Of a stretch of DNA of 10,863 bases, positions 1 through 8,383 are shown in pieces. Origin of the DNA: Cyclostephanos tholiformis. Its lineage: Eukaryota; Bacillariophyta; Thalassiosirophyceae; Thalassiosirales; Thalassiosiraceae. Location of the stretch: contig JALLPB010001178.1 of assembly GCA_036939975.1 (NCBI GenBank), forward strand, positions 1 to 10,863, given 5' to 3'. The stretch's first letter is position 1; every line of letters begins with the position of its first letter. The notes beneath the pieces are model-generated. The model did not search any database, had not been told where the DNA came from, and saw only the letters and a program-made list of their open reading frames with translations. The position numbers and the translations under genes are program-made.

Positions 1-128
1 CAGTATTTTTTCAAGTCACAGTTGCGCCCTAAAAATGAAACTTACAGGATAACTTCGATGGTTACTACATAGTTATTAAATACCACACAATAATACTAAA
101 GTTTACGATTGGCTAAAATCAGGTTTCT

Positions 129-957
129 GATGATGCACCAGAAGATGCCCATGAAGCTGCCCATGAAGCCGCCCACAAAGACATGTCTGCTGCCACCATC
201 ACCGCTGCAAAGCCAGCCGCTAAGAAGACCACCGCTGTTAAGGCAGTGGTGCCTCCACCCCCCCTACAAAGAATATTGCACTGTACTACCTCAATACTTG
301 TAATACTTATGTCATTGCATATTATGCCAATGAGGGATGAGACTATGCAGAGGTAGCCCACTACACCAATTTCTTCATACCCCGCCCCTCATTTCATTTC
401 CAACTGGCTGGCTGAGGATGGCATGTCGACTACCTTCCAGCATGCCATCGACCAGCAGCGCTTCAACCACAAGACCCTCACAGGAATAATGGGGAGCAAG
501 TGCTCAATCGCACAGTTGCATTCTTGCCTATGACAAGGCACTACAGGCAATTGACAAGGACAAGGTTACCCCCAACGGCTCTCAAGTGATCCTGTTCACC
601 AAGGGGGTCACGGGGACACCAAATGACAACATGATCCCATACTCAAGTGGCCACAATATTGGTGGGGCCCGCCAATACAACACTCTCGCTAAATTCAGGG
701 TCAAATTGGCGAGGCAGCGCATCGAGATTTTGGCTCCGATGCACTACAGTGTCATTGACCTTGTTGGGGTCCAATCAAGCCAAGATAGCAATTCTCCCCC
801 CTCTCCCTCTCTACCCAAGAAGCATCACAAGATGATCGCATATGTCATTCCCAATTCGAAGTGCCACATCAAGTCCGATTTCTATGAAGAGCACGACGAT
901 GTGAAGCAGGAGCATGGCAACAACAATGGAGGGGGTAAGCGCGGATGTAATGAGTAA
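129..957 (+). pseudogene. Decayed protein-coding remnant, family not recognised
   Basis: Coding-like sequence is visible but broken. Frame 129 reads an Ala/His/Lys-rich stretch with a small internal repeat (DAHEAAHEAAHKD, then AAKPAAKKTTAVKAVVPP). At the C-run near 257-264 the sense jumps to the frame of 266, which reads TKNIALYYLNTCNTYV onward with a TGA at 338-340. It jumps again near 400 (NWLAEDGMSTTFQHAIDQQ), near 487 (NGEQVLNRTVAFL) and near 525 (AYDKALQAIDKDK). From there it stays open to the TGAGTAA region, stop 955-957. The last open piece (586-957) is the longest, 123 codons. At least four frame changes plus one stop argue for a pseudogene, though single-base indels at C-runs could partly be assembly errors. 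No domain was recognised. It could be a transposon-derived protein or a lineage-specific host gene. Bases 1-128 upstream show nothing I can assign. Confidence 0.45.
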
Positions 958-1316
958 TTCGGGCTTCTATTCATATATTTATTATGATAATTACACATAG
1001 TAACATATCTCGATTACAGTGTTCTTTCAGTAACCTATCAAGTAAATAACTAATAGAGCTTAGGAGTAGTTACTACCTACTACTGCAGAGAGAGATTGCC
1101 TACAATTCCCTCAACCTCCTCCATGGCGACGTTAGGAGTTCCGAAAGACTTTTTCTCCGAGAGGGAAAAAAGACGGTCTGGCCTTGGTTTCTGCACAAAA
1201 TTCCTCTTCAGTTTTTCATTGATCGTCCTCCATCCACCCGCCCCGCCCTGCTTCACCTCCTCCTTACTCCCGCTCTTCCCCCCCGCATCTTTCTCGGACT
1301 GTCACGATAAATAAGG
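958..1316 (+). promoter_or_regulatory. Spacer, presumed promoter and 5' leader of the helicase gene
   Basis: Bases 958-1090 are AT-rich with no coding sign. About 1200-1300 is strongly pyrimidine-rich (CCTCC, CCCCGCCC, CTTCCCCCCC tracts), which fits a 5' leader. No clear TATA box was found and the transcription start cannot be placed from sequence. The leader contains an upstream ORF, listed separately. Confidence 0.35.
1123..1314 (+). promoter_or_regulatory. Candidate upstream ORF ending two bases before the helicase ATG
   Basis: An ATG at 1123 in the context TCCATGG (G at +4) opens a 63-codon frame that ends with TAA at 1312-1314. The main ATG is at 1317, in a different frame. The close stop/start spacing would suit termination followed by re-initiation, or repression of the main frame. 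It only matters if transcription starts upstream of 1123, which the sequence does not show. The peptide (start MATLGVPKDFF) matches nothing I know, so it is more likely regulatory or incidental than a functional protein. Confidence 0.3.
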
Positions 1317-4300
1317 ATGAAGACGAACCAGAAGAAGAAGGCGAAGAAGGCGTCGTCCGCGCCGACGGCGACATCAAAGGCCATGAAACGACGACGTCGC
1401 GACACGATGACGGTCGGGACTTCCAGCGGTGGTGTCATCGATCGCACGAGTGGCGGGGAGGGCGGCGATGACGATGATGCCCAAAACGACGACGACGACG
1501 TGTACGACGTCGAGAAATGGAAGTCGCGTCATTACGATATCGATGGCGAAGAAAATGACGAGGACGTCGAGGGTGATCTCTTCGATCCTAATCCGAGGCA
1601 TAATAATCGCGTCGGCGGCGGGGGGGGGGGCGGGTCGGGACGCGAGGAGGAGGGCGCGGACGACGACGGGATGTTCCTCAGGTGCGCGTTGTTAACCGTC
1701 GAGATGGCCTTAACGAGCTTCCCCGCCAATCCACGGACGGATGCTGTGCGTGTATGCATTATGCGTTTATTTGTTCCGTCCATTCTCTAACGAGTCCTTA
1801 ATTCGGCACCCCCATGATGTTGACGCTAATGATGATGTTGAATGTGGTATGTTGTCGTTGTTGCTTGATTATAATACAATACACACACACAAACACACAG
1901 TCTGGAGGTCATACCGGGCGATGCCTACATGGTCGAGAAAACGGGCGACGACGTTTCCGGTTACGTCACGAGGGTCATATACAAGGATGGCAACAAAATG
2001 CCCCCCTCCTCAGACTCGACGATCGACATCGACGATGGCCGCCGATCGAAGGAGGAGAAGACGGGGACGGTCAACGAAGGGACGGGTAGAAAGGTGGAGG
2101 AGGGGACGAACGGCTCCTCGAAGAAGGCGGCGGTGGCATCGATGGCGGCGGGAGGAGGAGAAACCACGACGACTACTACCACGACAACGACCAAGAAGGA
2201 GCGTCGCAGGCTCAGGCGCGAGGCGAGGAAAATGCTCGCCAAGGAGGAGCGGGACGAACGCGAGAAGAAGCGTCCGAGGACGGAATCGTCGTCGTCGTCG
2301 TCTTCGTCGGGAGCGGCGTCGACATCGTCTACCCCGTCGTCGGCATTGGCGTCGGACGAGGATATCGACATCCTACGAACGACGTGGTCCATCGCCGCGC
2401 CGGGCGTGTGCCTGCATCCCGCACTGTGCCGTGGACTGCACGCCCTGGGATACGCACGACCCACGCCGATACAGACATCGACCCTCCCCCCCGCGATATT
2501 GGGACGTCGGGACATCGTGGGCGCCGCTCCCACGGGCAGCGGCAAGACCTTGAGCTACGGCTTACCGATATTGCAGAGGCTCTTGGAGGAGCGGTACGAG
2601 GGGGGAGGGAAGGAAGACGACGAGGCCGACGAGAATGAAGACGAGGAGGAGGGATGGGGGGGGGGGAGGGGGTTGCGGGAGGAGTACCGTAATCGTCGCG
2701 ATCATGTCCTACGGGCGCTGATACTCACCCCGACGCGCGAATTGGCCATGCAGGTGGCGTCGGAACTGACGAGGGTCTGCCAAGGCGGCGACGAGCGGAG
2801 GACGATCGTGATCGGTACGATCGTCGGTGGATTCGCGGAGGCCAAGCAGCGTCGTATACTGGAAAAGGACAGGCCGTCGGTGTTGGTCGCCACGCCCGGA
2901 CGTCTTTGGGAAATGGTGAGTCGAATGAAAAAAACGGGGCGGAATAAAATTCCGCCGAAAAACACGAGGACGAAAGAGATACATCGATGATGATCGCCGA
3001 TCACATTTAGACTCCTTTGATTGAAACCGTGTTTCGCTCCGTTAAAAGGACGAGGCGTTGATGAAATCAATCAATCCGTTTGCACGTCAGTCCGAGATGT
3101 ATTTGTTTCGTCACTGTGTGTCCCCCGATTTTTTTGCGTTTAAATATGCGAAACGAAATTCGATTCTAATCTTATGCTAAACGCTCGCGTTTGTATTTTT
3201 CCTACCGTCACATGTACCCAACCCACTGGGTCCATTTTTATGGCACGAACGACGTTACTTTATCCACAATACGATATCCCTCCCTCTCCTTGATGGTTCC
3301 TTCCTCTTTTCTTTTTTCTGAAAAGATGTCGAGCAAGGAATACACGCACCTGAACGACCTCTCCCAACTCAGCTTCCTCGTCATCGACGAGGCTGATCGC
3401 ATGATAAAGCAAGGTAGCTTCCCCCAACTCAAGCAGATATTCGATGTGATCAATGACGCCAATCCGCCTCCACCGGACGAATCGGATGAAGAGGGAGGCG
3501 ATGATGACGCCGAAGATGACGACGGTGACGACTATACTCGCTTGAGAGGCATCGGGGGCGTGAGGGGGGAAGCGAGGGTGGTCATGTTGGACGATTCGAT
3601 CCTCGCCGCGATCGAGCGAGAACGCGAAGGTGGGGGCGAGATACGCGGAAGGGACATACCGGCACCCGTGGAGATGGACGACGAGGATTACGAGCGGCAG
3701 CTGCGACGGTCACTCCACGACGTTGAAGACGCCGCGAACGAGGAAGAGGCGAAGGAACGGGTCGTCGTTCATCGTCAGACGTTCGTCTATTCCGCGACAC
3801 TTACCTTGCCGCCGTCGATGCACCATCTAATCAAGAAGGACCTCGCGGCGAAGATCAAGACGAAGAGGAGGAAAGGTAACAGCAGGCAGCCGACCACAGT
3901 GGATGGCGCGATTGCCGAAATATTGGAGATTGCCGGCGCGCGGGGGGAGACCAAAATTGTTGACCTGTCTAACGCGGGAGAGGGCACACTGAAGAAGAAG
4001 AACGACGTCGAAAATGAGTCGAAGGTTGCCTTTCCCTTGAAGTCTTCGGTGGGAAGAGGGGACGACGGACCGTCGTCGTCCCTCCTGACCCGTCTCCCCC
4101 CTGGACTGACCTTGGGCGAGATTCGATGCGCGCAAAAACACAAAGACTCCCACCTGTACGCCTATCTCGTGACTACACGTCAGGGATCGTCAGGCCCGTG
4201 TTTGGTATTCTGCAATAGCATCGCTGCCGTGCGCAGGGTGGGCGAAACGCTCAAGACGCTTGGATTGCCGGTGAGGATGCTTCACGCTCAAATGGCCCAG

Positions 4301-5792
4301 GTGAGTTTCGTGTGCTGTAGAATCAGGCACGATTTTTTTTTTCAACCCTGGGTGATGACGAACAGAAAAAGCTCGAGAAAGCCTCTGGCCTCTTTGCATG
4401 CCAAGCTTTGCAGTGTACATAACCAATCGGACCAAATGTCTGACTTGGATTTTGCTGCCTGTGGGTTAAGTGAACAATCTCCGAACCCTAAGATATTACT
4501 GGCGTCGAAATGCTGAACACTTGACTCTCTGGTTTGTTCCTTACGTCCTCTTGTTTTATTCAACGAATTTTTTCTTTCAGAAAGCACGCTTAAGCGCTCT
4601 AGAATCTCTCCGGACATCCAGCACCCGTTCGATCGTCGTTGCAAGCGATGTGGCCGCAAGAGGTTTGGATATTCAAGCGGTTACCACGGTGATACATTAC
4701 GACGTGGCCAGGGTCGTGGATACGTTCATCCATCGCGCCGGTAGGACAGCGGTAGGTTTATTATATGACAACGCCAATTGTAATGTGTTTGTCGTTGATT
4801 GATTAGGATATGACAATGAAGATGCATCTTGGACTAGAGTCTCTGACCTCACTAGGGGTAGGTAAGTGCGTTTATGACAGGGGCAACACACAGTCGAAGA
4901 AAGGGCCAAATTTCAATTCTGGTGTTGTCAATTTGATCCAGGCTTATCTATCTTTGTATCGTCTTCCTCATCATGAAATTGCAGTAGCCTAGATCTGTAG
5001 AGAACGCTTCCCTTGGCTGTCTGAGTCATGAAAATAAGATTTTATTAAGTCCAGCTGCTTGTTGCTGAACTGTGATGATCAAGGACTAGAGTCTCCGACT
5101 ATATCAAGAAAAAATACTTGATCTGTGGATAACAACCCTTGGCTGTGTCTGAGTTCGCAAAACGCTGTTTAGAATGCTCCCATCTCCATAGCTTCTGCCA
5201 ATTTGTTTCGTGATTTACACCATCGATGTCTTCTTACGATCTTTGCATCCATTGCTCTATCTATCTACAGCGTGGTGTGGGTGCGAAGGCTGTAGGAACT
5301 AGTATATCACTGGTCGCGCCAGCGGAAGAGCGAGAACATCAGAAGATATGCGAGGCAGTGCGAGGGGTTGGTTCGAGATCGCTGGATCAGGTGAAAATCG
5401 ATGGTCGTTTATTGAACGAGGCGCAAGAACGTGTGTCGTTGGCCACGAAAATAGTATCATGCAATGACGTGGAGTCGCAGGCGAAGAAGAAGAATAAATG
5501 GCTACAGGACGCCGCGAAGGACGCCGGGCTGGATGTCGACGAAGACATGATGGAGGGTGGCTTACTAGATGGCGATTTGCGTGATCGACAACGCTACCTT
5601 GATGCCAAACGGGCCAAAACAGATCTTTCCCAGCTCCTCGCGAAGCCCATGAGAATACAACATTTTGGCAAGTTCTTATCTGGGGCTGGGTTGAGAGAGT
5701 CTATCAAATCAGAAACCGAGGTGAAACCCTTTGTCGTGAAGAAGCAATCATCGACGAAGGGAAAGCAGCGACGGAGAAAGGGTTCTAAGTGA
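1317..5792 (+). CDS. DDX24: DEAD-box ATP-dependent RNA helicase, DDX24/Mak5 family (5 exons, 1015 aa)
   Basis: Coding exons: 1317-1681, 1901-2915, 3326-4300, 4581-4751, 5271-5792; the join is 3048 nt with no internal stop. Family knowledge: DDX24/Mak5 proteins are nucleolar RNA helicases for 60S subunit assembly. Motifs seen: Q-motif Gln313 (PTPIQ), motif [10 protein letters not shown] 330-338, PTRELA 399-404, GG 431-432, ATPGR 452-456, DEAD 481-484, SAT 616-618, LVFCNS 753-758, [10 protein letters not shown] 807-816, HRAGRTARG 836-844. Mak5/DDX24-specific signs are GLEVI-like [10 protein letters not shown] just after intron 1, [11 protein letters not shown] and IHYDVAR in the core, and a C-terminal [19 protein letters not shown] block followed by LLAKPMR. 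Basic ends ([21 protein letters not shown]) suit nuclear import. Insertions: Gly/acidic between motifs I and Ia (about 347-385) and about 100 acidic residues between DEAD and SAT. An in-frame TAA at 1308-1310 makes 1317 the first usable ATG of this frame. The gene looks intact. Gene symbol is by family, not by proven orthology. Confidence 0.93.
1682..1900 (+). other. Intron 1 of the helicase gene (219 nt, phase 2)
   Basis: Donor CTCAG|GTGCGC, acceptor ACACACAG|TCTGG. Splicing completes a serine codon (AG+T) and restores the family's N-terminal [12 protein letters not shown] block. There is no clear pyrimidine tract; the 3' end is an AC-rich simple repeat (1881-1899). Reading through would give stops within the intron. 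Confidence 0.85.
2916..3325 (+). other. Intron 2 of the helicase gene (410 nt, phase 0)
   Basis: Donor ATG|GTGAGT, acceptor CTGAAAAG|ATG after a T-rich tract (3301-3318). It falls directly after ATPGRLWEM and before MSSKEYTHL, the normal spacing ahead of the DEAD box. Retention would add 24 codons and stop at 2988-2990. A hairpin (2938-2956) lies just inside the donor. Confidence 0.9.
4301..4580 (+). other. Intron 3 of the helicase gene (280 nt, phase 0)
   Basis: Donor CCCAG|GTGAGT, acceptor TTTCTTTCAG|AAAG. It joins LHAQMAQ to [10 protein letters not shown], matching the usual HxxMxQKxRLxxLExF block of this family. Retention stays open for about 71 codons to a TGA at 4514-4516, which would remove motifs V and VI. 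Confidence 0.92.
4752..5270 (+). other. Intron 4 of the helicase gene (519 nt, phase 0), splitting motif VI
   Basis: Donor ACAGCG|GTAGGT, acceptor CTATCTACAG|CGTGG. Splicing restores HRAGRTA|RG, so the intron cuts through motif VI. It contains two diverged copies of two sequence blocks (4831-4847 with 5083-5099; 4992-5026 with 5120-5154) and an unused strong donor-like GTAAGT at 4862. Retention stops at 4800-4802. Confidence 0.9.
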
Positions 5793-6041
5793 ATAGCTTG
5801 AATTTAGCATCGGAGGGATGAGGAGCGTTTGACTTAGCGCGGCTCTTAGCTCGATTGCAAGCCGGATTGCAAAGTAAGGTAGAACCCATTCCGTTTCACA
5901 GAAAATATATCCATAACCGGCGATATTACTAGAATGGTCGATAGTAATGTTTAAGCATATGCTATCAATGAGCATTGTACCTCCTTCATCCAGGTCGACC
6001 CAGTCATAGTCGATGAAGTCGTCACCTTCGCCGTCTTCCAT
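5748..6041 (-). CDS. Low-confidence ORF, acidic N-terminus, unknown function
   Basis: A 97-codon frame from ATG at 6041 begins [20 protein letters not shown] and ends in a Leu/Ser-rich tail. The frame is open further upstream to 6143. Its last 45 bases overlap the 3' end of the helicase coding sequence on the other strand. No domain recognised. It lies in the same frame (modulo 3) as the decayed segments at 6303-6464 and 6468-6806, so it may be the tail of one decayed gene rather than a gene of its own. Its acidic start looks more protein-like than most chance frames, but chance is possible. Confidence 0.25.
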   Translation of the reverse strand: MEDGEGDDFIDYDWVDLDEGGTMLIDSICLNITIDHSSNIAGYGYIFCETEWVLPYFAIRLAIELRAALSQTLLIPPMLNSSYSLRTLSPSLLSLRR

Positions 6042-6302
6042 TATCAAGGCTGCATCGCATAGAGGTGCAGGGGAGTATAATAATAATTTTATGATAGAAA
6101 ACACTTCTCGTATGATGAGAAGTAATATTATCATGTCATGCAAAAGATTAGCAATTATCTACCACCTTGATACCAAGGAGGCTTTCCAATTCGGATTCGA
6201 GGGAATCGTGAACATACGAGCATGGATCCAGCCTCAATTGTCTTTTACTCCAATTGTCCAACCTCATCTTGAAGCCATAGCGATTAAACATTTTTTAAAA
6301 GC

Positions 6303-6464
6303 TCAAGTAATTGGAATGACGAAAGTATTTACCCATGCGTTGTTCTGGAGTTGCATCGGATTGAGGATAAGTATCTTACTGATTCCACTTTTACCACCCT
6401 TTTGCTCGTCAACTGACTGGACCGCCCATAGCATTATATCCGACAATAATGAGTCTTTGAGCAT
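6303..6464 (-). pseudogene. Decayed coding segment following the Lys/Glu/Ala repeat
   Basis: A 53-codon open run starting MLKDSLLSDIMLW and ending at TGA 6303-6305. It continues the frame of the repeat segment at 6468-6806 after one TAA (6468-6470). From 6302 down to 6143 the same frame has several stops and no recognisable motif. Read here as part of the larger decayed minus-strand gene; family unknown. Confidence 0.3.
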
Positions 6465-6467
6465 CAA

Positions 6468-6806
6468 TTAGAGGTGATGCAGAAATTTGGGTATAAGTTT
6501 CTCCATATCTTATTTCTTCAGCCTCTAATCCCTCACAGCATCCTCCTCCTCTCTTTGCGTCCTCTTTAACTCTCTTGTCACAATTTTCTTAGCTTTGGCA
6601 GCTGCTAATTAGCTTCCTCTTCTACTCAATATTTTCTCAGCAGCTTTAGCAGCCACTGCCTCCTCTATTCATTTCCTCTTCTACTCTCTTTTTGCAATTT
6701 TCTCAACTTTGGCAGCTGCTGCCTCCTTTATTTGTTTCACCGCCACCTCTTCTATTTATTTCCAATTCAACTCTATTTACTTAGCTTTGGCAGCCACTTC
6801 TTCCAT
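6468..6806 (-). pseudogene. Decayed Lys/Glu/Ala-rich repeat coding segment
   Basis: On the plus strand this is a CT-rich imperfect repeat. On the minus strand, from ATG 6806, a single frame reads four degenerate units around an EEAVAAKAAEKI-like core. The units share the block AGCTTTGGCAGCTGCT (plus strand) at 6591, 6642, 6705 and 6783. Their spacings are 51, 63 and 78, all multiples of three. Eight in-frame stops (TAA, TAG, TGA) interrupt it, the last at 6468-6470, with no frame change needed over about 110 codons. The composition suggests a former charged helical or coiled-coil region that decayed by point mutation. Confidence 0.45.
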
Positions 6807-6838
6807 ATGTCACAACATTATCCGATCTAGTAAGTCCC

Positions 6839-7207
6839 TCAAATTGGCAAAGAGAACTTCTTCACGAGCAAGAATTGAAACCACCAGACAGCATGTTTCC
6901 ATATAGCGGTCCCTTTCACTTGGCCACATCTTTCCCGAATTAGTCTTCTAAGGATGCAGTATATCTTAGCCAGATTCAGTAGGGATTTTCCTGATCCCCT
7001 GAAAAGGAAAGAAGCACATTCATGTGAGATCTTACAAATTGTGATGAAGCTGACATCTGCCAGAAGAAGAGAGAACACATCAGCAAACATTGCCTTCGAC
7101 TGTGGAAGAATTTCCTCCTTCACTTGTGTAAAGGAGGACTCCTCTTTGGAGGCGCATGCAGTCATAGACACATGTAGCCTTTTGGAGAAAATTATTGCTT
7201 CAGTCAC
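6839..7207 (-). pseudogene. Decayed coding segment, unknown family
   Basis: A 122-codon open frame from GTG at 7207, including TEAIIFSKRLHVSMTACASK and a Lys/Arg-rich tail. It joins the end of the 7200-7369 segment by one frame change near 7205-7225. The opposite strand is also open over 6954-7211, so open length alone proves little. Continuity with decayed segments on both sides favours the minus strand. No domain recognised. Confidence 0.3.
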
Positions 7208-7369
7208 ATGAAATTTGGTATTGTTGGTAAAGGATATTCAGGAATGGTTTCATAGCAGCTTAAAAGGTCGGTTCCATAAAAATCCCATCATAGTTATGCT
7301 GCATTCTCTCACAAGACTGGATTGTTGGAAAGCTTCCAAAAAGCACAAAAAGGCACTTGTTGATTGAAC
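7200..7369 (-). pseudogene. Decayed coding segment just downstream of the transposon insertion
   Basis: Reads GSINKCLFVLFGSFPTIQSC and onward, with one internal TAA (7260-7262) and a terminal TGA (7200-7202). It is in exact frame with the segment at 8804-9054 once the inserted element and one target copy are removed. This supports it as the continuation of that frame. Residues preceding GSINK in the uninterrupted frame (from 7466) belong to the transposon, not to the gene. Small palindromes TTGGAAAGCTTCCAA (7325-7339) and AACCTAG/CTAGGTT (7367-7384) lie here; the second arises at the element junction. Confidence 0.4.
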
Positions 7370-7377
7370 CTAGCAGA
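7370..7377 (+). repeat. Left target-site duplication of the hAT-like element
   Basis: CTAGCAGA, identical to 8796-8803, directly abutting the left terminal inverted repeat. Confidence 0.88.
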
Positions 7378-7547
7378 CTAGGTTGGGAAATCCGGCGGAA
7401 TTCTGGATTACAGGTCTTCTTTTGGCCGGAAAATTTGTCGAAATTTAACTTTTCTGATCGGAACAACTGTTCCCGCCATTTTATTTCTTATTGGAATTTG
7501 TTCCCACCATTTAACATTCTGATTTCACCCGTTGGAAAAAACATCCC

Positions 7548-7608
7548 CCAAAAGGACATCTATCATTTTTCCAAAAAAAAATACAAGATCGAGTAGATGT
7601 CCTTTTGG
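7548..7608. repeat. 15-bp perfect inverted repeat inside the hAT-like element
   Basis: Arms CCAAAAGGACATCTA (7548-7562) and TAGATGTCCTTTTGG (7594-7608) around a 31-nt loop with an A9 run. It could form a hairpin in single-stranded DNA or RNA. It lies about 170 bp inside the left end. Confidence 0.8.
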
Positions 7609-8260
7609 CAGGTAGTTTTTGCAGAAAACATAGCACACACACAAACACGCAAGTTTGCTGCCCTACCCGAGCAGCTTTGCTCTCCCTCTTAATGAAACCA
7701 TCTGTCATGGGCCCAAATTGCAGTGCCACAGCTCCCTATTAGCCCATTGTAGGCGCCTGGCACCCAGGTGTGAGCTGGCTACATTGGATAGCCTTGTTTG
7801 GGGCGCCCAAATGGCACCCACCAAAAAATTGGGAAAGGAGCAGAGCACAGTCTTGGGTGGCTGCTGCTCGATGGTTTGACACAACAATTAACCAAACAAT
7901 GGTGTCGGCAGTGGAGGTATGTTTGAGAGGAAATGTGTCTGGGTGGAACGCGTGGGGGAGGGCATTTACTTGTTGTTTTGGGCAGTGATTAGAGCAACAA
8001 AACATAAAAATAGAGAGAGTGATGGTGCCATCAGTTTCGATGGCTTCCTCTGGATGGGGAAATGCAACAAACAACTGAAAGTTGGCCACAACTATTGGAT
8101 ATAGTTAGGGGAGATGGCATGCAGTGCAATGACAATGGGGGGGAAAACTGTTGCATCTTTTCAGCCATCCAAGTAAGGGGCAAAAAAATAAATGAAACAA
8201 AATTTGTCATGATTTAGGTGGCCACCAATTGACCATGAAATGCAACAACCAACCAAATCA

Positions 8261-8367
8261 GAGGCAGGGGTGATGGGAGAGGGATAGGAGAGGAAGTGCA
8301 ACCAGCGGGGGATGCAGGGGGGTAATATTTGATGTTCTGGGGGCGGTCGAGTTGGGAGGTGGGAGAG
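8261..8367 (+). other. G-rich strand-asymmetric stretch in the element
   Basis: Many runs of three to six G on the plus strand (for example AGGGGTGATGGGAGAGGG and GCAGGGGGG) with few C. Quadruplex formation is possible but not certain, because loops vary and some runs have only two G. It lies just upstream of the TATA-like box. Confidence 0.35.
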
Positions 8368-8370
8368 AAT

Positions 8371-8383
8371 ACTATAAAATAGA
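8371..8383 (+). promoter_or_regulatory. TATA-like box inside the element
   Basis: CTATAAAATAG follows the G-rich stretch, and an AAATAAAAA word follows at 8428. The pairing resembles a small promoter, but no gene of the element lies downstream, so this may be chance. Confidence 0.18.

Noticed and set aside
1961..2545. 194-codon minus-strand ORF opposite helicase exon 2
   Set aside because: Antisense shadow with poly-Val and poly-Asp runs that mirror the Thr and Ser codon repeats of the real exon.
1741..2553. 270-codon Arg-rich plus-strand ORF overlapping helicase exon 2
   Set aside because: It starts inside intron 1 and is an out-of-frame reading of the exon that carries motif I. Its Arg-rich composition is what CGA/GAC-rich exons give in another frame.
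6013..6471. 152-codon plus-strand ORF
   Set aside because: AT-rich with low protein-like character, opposite the acidic minus-strand ORF and its decayed extension; no motif recognised.
6954..7211. 85-codon plus-strand ORF
   Set aside because: Isolated, no domain, and opposite a minus-strand frame that connects with neighbouring decayed segments; kept out, though the strand choice is not certain.
7260..7466. 68-codon minus-strand ORF taken as a gene
   Set aside because: It is a chimera: its first third lies in the hAT-like element and the rest in the decayed host gene across the 7370-7377 target copy.
7739..8089. 116-codon minus-strand ORF inside the element
   Set aside because: No domain, weak composition, and equally long frames on the other strand; not a transposase.
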